From an uncultured Clostridium sp. (GTDB lineage Bacteria; Bacillota; Clostridia; Lachnospirales; Lachnospiraceae): a stretch of 8,951 bases of DNA. This document shows, piece by piece, positions 1-4,751 of this stretch. Every line of letters begins with the position of its first letter. Position 1 is the first letter of the stretch. A program made the position numbers and the translations under genes. The DNA lies in NCBI GenBank assembly GCA_900543885.1, contig UQTA01000098.1, positions 1-8,951 of the forward strand, in the 5' to 3' direction. The notes under the pieces were generated by a model. That model saw nothing but the letters and a program-made list of their open reading frames with translations, searched no databases and was not told the DNA's origin.

Positions 1-105
1 ATGCCGGTTACGGCATTCATATCAAAGAATGAGGATTATTATATTATTTACTTTGTGCAGATATGCACACTCCTGAGCTTTCATCTCGGTAATTGAATTG
101 CCGAG
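1..105. repeat. Cluster of three short inverted repeats in the leader of the ATPase operon
   Basis: Three dyads lie within about 105 bases. They are ATGCCG/CGGCAT at 1-6 and 11-16 (4-base loop), TGTGCA/TGCACA at 54-59 and 64-69 (4-base spacer), and CTCGGTAATT/AATTGCCGAG at 85-94 and 96-105 (one T-G wobble, centre at 95). None is followed by a T-run, so they do not look like intrinsic terminators. They could be operators or structured RNA. The first may be the end of something cut by the window edge. No convincing reading frame was seen in 1-274. Confidence 0.4.
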
Positions 106-167
106 GATTCCCGCTTATTGTCCTAAATGGCACCGGCCACTTTCATATAGAAAGCATTATACCGCTT

Positions 168-197
168 TTGAAAAATTTTCACAAGTTGCCTTATGAT
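168..197 (+). promoter_or_regulatory. Candidate upstream promoter of the ATPase operon
   Basis: TTGAAA at 168-173 (5 of 6 matches to the -35 consensus), an 18-base spacer and TATGAT at 192-197 (5 of 6 to the -10 consensus). Transcription would start near 204 and run through the stronger downstream promoter into the gene at 275. This is a consensus match only. Confidence 0.4.
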
Positions 198-217
198 AAG
201 CAAAACGGGTTTAGGAT

Positions 218-246
218 TAGACAGAACCGGTCTCCTGAGATATAAT
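218..246 (+). promoter_or_regulatory. Sigma-A-type promoter of the ATPase operon
   Basis: TAGACA at 218-223 (5 of 6) and a perfect TATAAT at 241-246 are separated by exactly 17 bases. The predicted start is near 253, which leaves a short leader holding the AAAAGGGGA ribosome binding site at 261-269, six bases ahead of the ATG at 275. The spacer contains the palindrome ACCGGT (226-231) and a small TCTC/GAGA dyad (231-240). Confidence 0.75.
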
Positions 247-274
247 ATCCTTAAGATTTCAAAAGGGGATTTTT

Positions 275-1036
275 ATGAATTTAGATAAATATATGAGCCA
301 TGCCGTTGTATCACTTATTTCAGCCAAAGGTGGAGTTGGGACCTCCACACTAACCAAAGAGTTGGCCATTGCATTTAGTAAAAACGTTTCCGTCTGTCTG
401 GTCGATATGGCCCTCTCCTGCCCTGCCCAGGAAACATTTTTCCGCATACTTCCAACACGAACAATGGAAGACCTGTTTCAGCACAATGCACGAGATCTAT
501 CCCCTCTGTCCTGGCAGGACCTGGACCCCTACCTTACGCCTGTCCCCGATCGGAATATCCATCTTTTATCCTCCAAACAGATGAAAAGAACATATCCTCT
601 GCCCATTAATCGGATCATCCAGCTCATTTCTTCTTTGAAGACTTATTTTGACCTGGTTCTTATCGATACCGATATGGCATCCACGGATACTCCCGCAAAA
701 CTCATGGAATTGTCGGACCTAGCCCTGCTGATCACAGATGATACGGAGTGCTCAATTAAAAACAATCAGCGCTTCCGCCGGTTTCTGACCCAAAAGCAGA
801 TCAGTTATGATCATATGCATGTAATCGCAAATCAGATCAGGAAAGAACAGCGGATGTACTCGGATCAGGAAATAGAGGAACTTCTTCACATTCCTGTTCT
901 CGTAACGCTACCTTACTATGACCAGGTCTGGAAATATAACAATTCCTACCTGTCGTTATACGAAGATTCGGAAAATCTGCTCCATCCTTCCCTTTCATCA
1001 CTGGTGAACCGGCTTTCCAAACTTCTGGAGAAATAA
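275..1036 (+). CDS. CpaE/TadZ/MinD-like P-loop ATPase-family protein, probably degenerate
   Basis: This is a 253-residue protein of the deviant-Walker-A (ParA/MinD/CpaE) superfamily. The loop KGGVGTST at residues 18-25 keeps the signature lysine (Lys18), but the usual P-loop lysine is replaced by Thr23. The DxD motif of switch I reads DMA at 44-46, so the catalytic aspartate is missing. A Walker B-like DLVLIDTD follows at 126-133 (Asp131), then a C-terminal segment like MinD at about 206-216. MinD and ParA relatives act at the inner face of the membrane to place or organise complexes; CpaE/TadZ members localise Tad pilus machinery. No Tad genes are visible here. The start is supported by a strong ribosome binding site (AAAAGGGGA) and a consensus promoter upstream. 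It is followed without a gap by a membrane protein gene, its likely partner. The family call is firm; the role is not known. Confidence 0.85.
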   Translation: MNLDKYMSHAVVSLISAKGGVGTSTLTKELAIAFSKNVSVCLVDMALSCPAQETFFRILPTRTMEDLFQHNARDLSPLSWQDLDPYLTPVPDRNIHLLSSKQMKRTYPLPINRIIQLISSLKTYFDLVLIDTDMASTDTPAKLMELSDLALLITDDTECSIKNNQRFRRFLTQKQISYDHMHVIANQIRKEQRMYSDQEIEELLHIPVLVTLPYYDQVWKYNNSYLSLYEDSENLLHPSLSSLVNRLSKLLEK

Positions 1037-1639
1037 ATGATGCTTTTAAATAATGATCACGGTCATCCTCTCCCGGATGTCCCAGTGTTTTACAGTGTTC
1101 TTTCCAAAAACAAACAGGAGCTGCGGGCAGCAGCCAGGGCGAACCGTATGATGAAACGCTTCCACCTGACAATCCCCTATATCGTCGCCTGTTTCATAGC
1201 TTACTATGGATTTTTTCGCTACTATCCGCAGTTAAAAACCAGTTTTTTAGGCATATGTATCCTTTGTTATGCCGCGGCGTATTTTATCCGCTGGTGTTTG
1301 GAGCCACAATATGCCCTGTTCCTTTTGCGGCGCCGGACATACTATCTCTCAGAGTCGGATGCGTATCTCTTTTTCACCCTGTATGGGCTGGAAGATGAGG
1401 ACGGTAACCTGACTCAGGCCAGAGATTTGGCTGTTCTTTCCTGGATCCAGCGATGTAAAAAGCAAATCCCGGATGACAGCCCGGTTCTGCGTATTATCCA
1501 AAACAGAACTTTTAAAGATCCAGAGGAAGAAAAATATATTCCGATCAGTTTATATGAACTGATTCTCCGGCAGCTTGCCTTTCAAAATCCAGATATTTTA
1601 AATGGACTGAAATATTACAACCGACAATGTGATAAATAG
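1037..1639 (+). CDS. Unrecognised protein with two membrane segments, partner of the P-loop protein
   Basis: I do not recognise this 200-residue protein. A soluble, basic N-terminal part (residues 1-41, rich in Arg and Lys at 25-41) is followed by two hydrophobic stretches at about 44-64 and 69-88, which can form a membrane hairpin. A soluble C-terminal region of about 110 residues follows, with basic patches (LLRRRTYY near 97-103) and an acidic turn (LEDEDGN). No catalytic motif or signal peptide was seen, so by the positive-inside pattern both ends probably face the cytoplasm. The ATG directly abuts the TAA of the ATPase gene (TAAATGATG), and GGAG at 1027-1030 provides a ribosome binding site inside the upstream gene, so the two are translationally coupled. 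A role as membrane anchor or partner of the ATPase-like protein is inference from this linkage. A second ATG at 1040 is equally possible. Confidence 0.75.
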   Translation: MMLLNNDHGHPLPDVPVFYSVLSKNKQELRAAARANRMMKRFHLTIPYIVACFIAYYGFFRYYPQLKTSFLGICILCYAAAYFIRWCLEPQYALFLLRRRTYYLSESDAYLFFTLYGLEDEDGNLTQARDLAVLSWIQRCKKQIPDDSPVLRIIQNRTFKDPEEEKYIPISLYELILRQLAFQNPDILNGLKYYNRQCDK

Positions 1640-1644
1640 GAAGA

Positions 1645-1678
1645 GGATCTCCAACGCCCTAGAAGCGTCCAGAGATCC
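1645..1678. terminator. Hairpin between converging genes, probable bidirectional terminator
   Basis: GGATCTC (1645-1651) pairs with GAGATCC (1672-1678), and ACGC (1654-1657) pairs with GCGT (1665-1668) above a small internal loop. The flanks are only moderately T-rich in each direction (CCCCTTTACCTTTA on +, TCTTCCTATTTATC on -). It lies in the 55-base gap between the ends of the membrane protein gene and the hydrolase-family gene, where a shared terminator is expected. Confidence 0.6.
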
Positions 1679-1694
1679 CCTTTACCTTTAAAAT

Positions 1695-2360
1695 TTATTC
1701 TTTATTTCCCGTGATAAAATAGTCACAATATTCGCCGCCGTTCGCCAGCGTCTGTTTTCGGTGCAATATGCCATGCTGGAGTGAAATCATCACCTCATCC
1801 AGTTCGCAAAACAGCGGCATTAACTCTGGAATGCCCATTCTTTCCATATAAATACAAATAGGGCAGCGGGTGATGCGGTAGTAGCATGCTCCCTCATACG
1901 GCTGCCCATCAAAGTCCACCTTGAAGGAAGTCGGGTACTGCTTCTCCTTTTCCGGCGTATACCACTTTGCGTATCTGACGATACTCTTTTTGTTCTCAGC
2001 TTTGCCCTTGTCCGTGTTCAGATCCGTTTTCGCAAAATACCATTTGATGTGGTACAGAGACTGCCGCATCATTTCCTGCACCGTCTCTGGTGGAATTTTC
2101 TTCCCGCTTGCCACATACGGCGCCACAAAGGCCAGGGCAAACAGCTCATTGTATGCCATAGGATTATCATCGCCGATGTCATCCGCCTGCTCTACCAGTT
2201 CCCGGTAGACCTGCTTGCTCTTTTTCATGACCTCCAAAACATACGCTTTGCCGTATTTCTTTGCAAGAACCTTTTTCATAGGGCCCTTAAACATCCAGAA
2301 ATAGAAGCCATTATATTTCATTGCCCAGTCCTCCATGCGGTTTAGGAACATGTCAATCAT
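1695..2360 (-). CDS. L-2-amino-thiazoline-4-carboxylic acid hydrolase family protein
   Basis: A 221-residue cytoplasmic protein that fits the L-2-amino-thiazoline-4-carboxylate (ATC) hydrolase family. The founding Pseudomonas enzyme opens the thiazoline ring on the way to L-cysteine. Most Firmicute members are untested, so the substrate is uncertain. The family pattern is in the C-terminal half: RITRCPICIYMERMGIPEL at 162-180, Cys185 and Asp188 in FCELDEV, RKQTLANGG at 201-209, and the terminal CDYF at 212-215. Conserved cysteines are at 159, 166, 169, 185 and 212. The start is ambiguous. GGGGA (2362-2366) almost touches the ATG at 2360 but stands about ten bases from the in-frame ATG at 2351, which may be the real start (218 residues). 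The gene diverges from a LysR regulator, its likely controller, and ends in a hairpin shared with the converging operon. Confidence 0.8.
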   Translation of the reverse strand: MIDMFLNRMEDWAMKYNGFYFWMFKGPMKKVLAKKYGKAYVLEVMKKSKQVYRELVEQADDIGDDNPMAYNELFALAFVAPYVASGKKIPPETVQEMMRQSLYHIKWYFAKTDLNTDKGKAENKKSIVRYAKWYTPEKEKQYPTSFKVDFDGQPYEGACYYRITRCPICIYMERMGIPELMPLFCELDEVMISLQHGILHRKQTLANGGEYCDYFITGNKE

Positions 2361-2392
2361 ATCCCCATAGCATCAAATCAACACAACAGTTT

Positions 2393-2587
2393 CTATATCT
2401 CACTACAGCCTACTTTTTCTCTTGCATAAATACCCTCGGAACATCCGCGCTTGTCACCCAGCCACATATTATATCTGCCGTTCAATTCTGGATATTTGGC
2501 GCATTCAAGCCTGTACGGCGCCACGCACTTAGCTTCATGATCTCCTGACGTTACTGTTCGCACGCTGTGCAAACAGCCATCTGCCTC
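2393..2587 (-). other. Possible small cysteine-rich reading frame or gene remnant
   Basis: An open frame of 64 codons on the - strand (first codon after a TAG at 2587, stop TAG at 2395-2393) lies directly upstream of and in the same direction as the hydrolase-family gene. Its translation has a protein-like mix (Glu, Lys, Gly, Tyr, Asp) with five cysteines, including KCVAPYRLEC and DKRGCSEG. It has no ATG near its beginning; TTG at 2572 or GTG at 2563 would be needed. An AGGAGG at 2589-2584 with ATG at 2580 opens a different frame (MAVCTACEQ, then TAA), so a frameshifted relic is possible. A 64-codon open frame is not rare by chance, so this is only a candidate. Confidence 0.25.
2554..2576. 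promoter_or_regulatory. 23-base imperfect palindrome at the start of the hydrolase transcript
   Basis: CTGTT (2554-2558) and GCAC (2560-2563) mirror GTGC (2567-2570) and AACAG (2572-2576) around a 3-base centre, with one unpaired position each side. It sits just downstream of the - strand promoter at 2590-2618, at about +7 to +29. This position suits a repressor operator or a 5' RNA hairpin. Confidence 0.5.
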
Positions 2588-2600
2588 CTATTTTAGGCAG
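2581..2600. promoter_or_regulatory. Dyad over the -10 box of the hydrolase promoter
   Basis: CTGCCT (2581-2586) and AGGCAG (2595-2600) flank 8 bases, and the - strand -10 hexamer (2590-2595) lies inside. A second overlapping dyad, GGCA/TGCC, spans 2596-2607. The stem plus TTTT at 2601-2604 mimics a + strand terminator, but no + strand gene precedes it, so an operator reading is preferred. Confidence 0.4.
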
Positions 2601-2618
2601 TTTTGCCCAAATTGTCAA
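2590..2618 (-). promoter_or_regulatory. Near-consensus sigma-A promoter facing the hydrolase-family gene
   Basis: On the - strand TTGACA (2618-2613) is followed by a 17-base spacer and TAAAAT (2595-2590), 5 of 6 to consensus. Transcription would begin near 2583, giving a leader of about 220 bases before the hydrolase-family ATG. The leader begins with the 2554-2576 palindrome and includes the weak 64-codon frame. Confidence 0.7.
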
Positions 2619-2643
2619 ATCCATCCCTCGCTATATTTTGATA

Positions 2644-2700
2644 ATTTTCTAACATTTTCTTAACGATTCCATGGAAATTCTCATCAACATCATGTATAAT
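2644..2700 (+). promoter_or_regulatory. Promoter of the first LysR gene with upstream T-tract repeats
   Basis: TATAAT at 2695-2700 and TGGAAA at 2672-2677 (4 of 6) are 17 bases apart. Just upstream lies a near-tandem repeat, ATTTTCTAAC at 2644-2653 and ATTTTCTTAAC at 2654-2664. With ATTTT at 2635 this gives T-tracts spaced 9-10 bases, like an UP element, bent DNA or regulator half-sites. The -10 hexamer overlaps an in-frame ATG at 2699, which therefore cannot be the translation start. Confidence 0.65.
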
Positions 2701-2725
2701 GAATAGGAAAGAAGGAGAAGCGTTT

Positions 2726-3619
2726 ATGAATTTACAGCAGCTTTATTATTTTCGGAAACTGGCTGAAGTCCAGCATTACACGGAAGCAGCCAAAGCACTC
2801 TATATCACCCAGCCCAGCCTCAGCGATTCCATCGCGTCGCTGGAAAGCGAGCTTTCGGTTGCGTTATTCCAAAAAAAAGGCCGCAACGTCCAGCTCACCA
2901 AATATGGAGAAGAATTTTCCCAGTATGTCAATCAGTCTCTGGAAATTCTGGAACACGGCATCGCCCTCATGAAGGAAAAATCCGACTCCATGACCGGAAC
3001 CATCGATATCGGATGTATTCCAACCCTGCTCGGAGACTTTCTTCCGGATGCTCTCGACTTATACCATGAGCATCACCCGCAGGTAAACTTTAACATTTTC
3101 CACGAAAAATCCATTCCTGTGGCGGAGGGGGTCTCCGCAGGAACCTACGACATTGGCTTCTGTTCCATGGTGGAGCACATGGACGATCTGTTCTTTGTTC
3201 CCATCACCTACCAGGAGCTTATCGTCATCGTGCGAAATGACCATCCGCTGGCGCAGTATGACTCCATCGAGCTGCCTGCCTTAAAAGACTACGCACTCTG
3301 CACCTACCGCGACACCATCCCGATCGGCAAAACCGTCCGCGCGATCCTAAAAGAGAAAGGACTTGAGGCTGCCCACTCCTACGACGACGAGATTTCCATT
3401 GCCGGGCGCATCAACCGTTCTTCCAAAGCCGCCATTGTCGCGGACACACCGTTCTTAAAACAGTTCGACAACCTCAAAAAAATACATTTAACAGACGTCC
3501 CGAAGGACGCCCGCATGATCTACATGGTCTACAGCAAAAAGAATTTTATCACGGCAGCCGTGGAAGCATTCGCAAACTTTATGGTGGCGCACTGCCTTGA
3601 CCTGCCGCCGGAATTTTAA
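2726..3619 (+). CDS. LysR-family transcriptional regulator (first of two)
   Basis: A 297-residue LysR-type regulator of the usual family length. An N-terminal winged helix-turn-helix lies at about residues 4-62 (MNLQQLYYF, then YTEAAKALYITQPSLSDSIA, the signature A-A-x-L-x-I-T-Q-P-S-L-S). A linker helix and the two-lobed periplasmic-binding-like effector domain follow from about residue 90 (IDIGCIPTLLGDFLP). An in-frame ATG at 2699 would add nine residues but lies within the -10 box. The ATG at 2726 is chosen because GAAGGAG (2711-2717) stands eight bases ahead and the protein then starts at the family's normal position. Divergence from the ATC hydrolase-family gene points to that gene as its target. 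The effector is unknown. It is a paralogue of the second LysR protein downstream, with a very similar DNA-binding domain. Confidence 0.92.
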   Translation: MNLQQLYYFRKLAEVQHYTEAAKALYITQPSLSDSIASLESELSVALFQKKGRNVQLTKYGEEFSQYVNQSLEILEHGIALMKEKSDSMTGTIDIGCIPTLLGDFLPDALDLYHEHHPQVNFNIFHEKSIPVAEGVSAGTYDIGFCSMVEHMDDLFFVPITYQELIVIVRNDHPLAQYDSIELPALKDYALCTYRDTIPIGKTVRAILKEKGLEAAHSYDDEISIAGRINRSSKAAIVADTPFLKQFDNLKKIHLTDVPKDARMIYMVYSKKNFITAAVEAFANFMVAHCLDLPPEF

Positions 3620-3633
3620 ATATCGGGATTTTA

Positions 3634-3651
3634 TACAGAATTGTACAGAAT
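3634..3651 (+). repeat. Short direct repeat TACAGAAT x2
   Basis: TACAGAAT occurs at 3634-3641 and again at 3644-3651, a 10-base period, just after the end of the first LysR gene. This is about one helical turn apart. The function is unknown and it may be chance. Confidence 0.3.
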
Positions 3652-3667
3652 ATGCGTAAGGGGATTT

Positions 3668-3705
3668 ACGGCTTCTTTTTATGGGAACGACATAAAAGAA
3701 GCCGT
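3668..3705 (+). repeat. Long hairpin after the first LysR gene
   Basis: ACGGCTTCTTTTTATG (3668-3683) pairs with CATAAAAGAAGCCGT (3691-3705) along 15 base pairs with one bulged T and a 7-base loop. No good T-run follows, so alone it is a poor terminator. It may protect the mRNA 3' end or act with the next hairpin. Confidence 0.6.
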
Positions 3706-3720
3706 ATCTTCTATAGGTAA

Positions 3721-3757
3721 AAAACCGGAAGGATGTCTTATCACACCTTCCGGTTTT
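3721..3757. terminator. Strong bidirectional-type rho-independent terminator
   Basis: AAAACCGGAAGG (3721-3732) and CCTTCCGGTTTT (3746-3757) form a perfect 12-base stem with a 13-base loop. The arms carry A4/T4 ends, so a T-run is present in either direction. It ends the first LysR transcript and separates it from the second LysR promoter. Confidence 0.88.
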
Positions 3758-3800
3758 AGTATAAAACAGTTTTAATCCGTATTCAAATCAATTATTTTCA

Positions 3801-3809
3801 TGTTATAAT
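3801..3809 (+). promoter_or_regulatory. Extended -10 promoter of the second LysR gene
   Basis: TG-T-TATAAT at 3801-3809 is a perfect extended -10 element. No good -35 box lies at the right distance, which extended -10 promoters tolerate. The predicted start is near 3816, about 45 bases ahead of the ATG at 3861. Confidence 0.65.
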
Positions 3810-3822
3810 AGATTTTATCTAT
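3808..3822. promoter_or_regulatory. T-N11-A dyad, probable LysR autoregulatory site
   Basis: ATAGAT (3808-3813) and ATCTAT (3817-3822) are mirror images around TTT. T3809 and A3821 are eleven bases apart, the classic LysR-type T-N11-A box. It overlaps the end of the -10 box and the predicted transcription start, where bound regulator would repress its own gene. Confidence 0.5.
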
Positions 3823-3860
3823 CGTATATCATCACACCGTTTAAGAAAGGCAGAATACCT

Positions 3861-4748
3861 ATGAATCTGACTCACCTGCGTTATTTCGCAGAACTGGCAC
3901 ATACGCACCACTATACACGCGCTGCGCAGAACCTGTGTATTACCCAGCCAAGCCTCAGCCATGCGATCTTTAAAATGGAAGAAGAACTCGGTGTTCCATT
4001 GTTTGAAAAAAGTGGAAAAAACACCGTCCTGACTGTATTTGGGGAACAGTTTCTGCGCAGTGTTGAAAGTTCCTTAAAAACACTGGATAATGGCATCGAT
4101 TTTCTTCAGCGCACTGCCCGCGGCGAAGGGCTGATCCGCCTCGGCCTTGTGCGCCCCCTGGGTGTGGATTTCATTCCCTCCCTGGCGCGCCGTTTCCTCG
4201 ACCTGCATCCGGACCACGATATTCATTTTTCCTTCCAGACCGATGTGACCCAGAATCTGGTAAATGACTTAAATGCCCATCATTACGACCTGATCTTCTG
4301 CTCACATCCGCAAAAAGAAAACGGACTGACATTCAAAACCGTACACCGTGAGAACCTGGTGCTGATCGTACCCCAAAATCACGAACTGGCAGGATTTGAC
4401 TCCGTAAACCTGGAGCAAACCCTGCCATATCCGTATGTTTATTTTGCCGAATCATCCGGCATCCGCTATGAAGTTGATAAAATGTTCCAGGTACTGGGAA
4501 AACGCCCCCGTATCGCGTATGAGATCGTGGAGGACCAGGTTACGGCCGGCCTCGTTGCCCACGGTTTTGGCATTGCCATCGTCCCCGAAATGGAACTGCT
4601 CTCCAGCCTGAATGTCAAAGTCATCGAAATTTTACACCCGGTCGTAAAGCGCAACATCTATATGGTAAGCAGTGACCAGTTTTATATGCCGCCGGTTGTC
4701 CGGAATTTCCATGACTTTGTACTGGAAGCTGTATCGCAAAACCTTTAA
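3861..4748 (+). CDS. LysR-family transcriptional regulator (second of two)
   Basis: A 295-residue LysR-type regulator. The helix-turn-helix lies at about residues 4-62 (MNLTHLRYF, YTRAAQNLCITQPSLSHAIF), followed by the linker helix and an effector-binding domain from about residue 88 (LIRLGLVRPLGVDFIP through GFGIAIVPEM). AAAGG at 3846-3850 is ten bases ahead of the ATG. The N-terminal half closely resembles the LysR protein upstream, suggesting a shared origin, while the effector domains differ and probably sense different ligands. It has its own promoter and a T-N11-A dyad. It converges on the YkvI-GntP transporter genes with only three bases between stop codons, so it may regulate them even though it is not divergent from them. 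That target is inference. Confidence 0.92.
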   Translation: MNLTHLRYFAELAHTHHYTRAAQNLCITQPSLSHAIFKMEEELGVPLFEKSGKNTVLTVFGEQFLRSVESSLKTLDNGIDFLQRTARGEGLIRLGLVRPLGVDFIPSLARRFLDLHPDHDIHFSFQTDVTQNLVNDLNAHHYDLIFCSHPQKENGLTFKTVHRENLVLIVPQNHELAGFDSVNLEQTLPYPYVYFAESSGIRYEVDKMFQVLGKRPRIAYEIVEDQVTAGLVAHGFGIAIVPEMELLSSLNVKVIEILHPVVKRNIYMVSSDQFYMPPVVRNFHDFVLEAVSQNL

Positions 4749-4751
4749 ATT

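Larger units (their letters stand above)
2361..2725. other. Divergent regulatory region between hydrolase-family gene and LysR gene
   Basis: This 365-base gap has no tRNA or recognisable riboswitch. From right to left it holds the LysR ribosome binding site and promoter, T-tract repeats, a near-consensus promoter facing left with dyads over its -10 box and start point, and then about 160 bases upstream of the hydrolase-family gene, covered only by a weak - strand reading frame (2393-2587). The layout is typical of a LysR regulator controlling a divergent target gene. Confidence 0.7.

Noticed and set aside
275..1639. A complete Tad/Flp pilus or plasmid partition locus
   Set aside because: No TadA-type ATPase, prepilin, peptidase, ParB or centromere-like repeats are visible; only the CpaE/MinD-like gene and an unknown partner are present.
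2440..2480. A - strand TATAAT near 2470 as a second hydrolase promoter
   Set aside because: No -35-like hexamer lies at a workable distance, and a far better promoter is found at 2590-2618.
2049..2548. + strand frames over the hydrolase-family gene and its upstream region
   Set aside because: They start inside the - strand gene, have no ribosome binding site and give no recognisable protein.
2581..2604. A + strand rho-independent terminator (6-pair stem plus TTTT)
   Set aside because: No + strand gene precedes it, and the dyad coincides with the -10 box of a strong - strand promoter, so an operator is the better reading.
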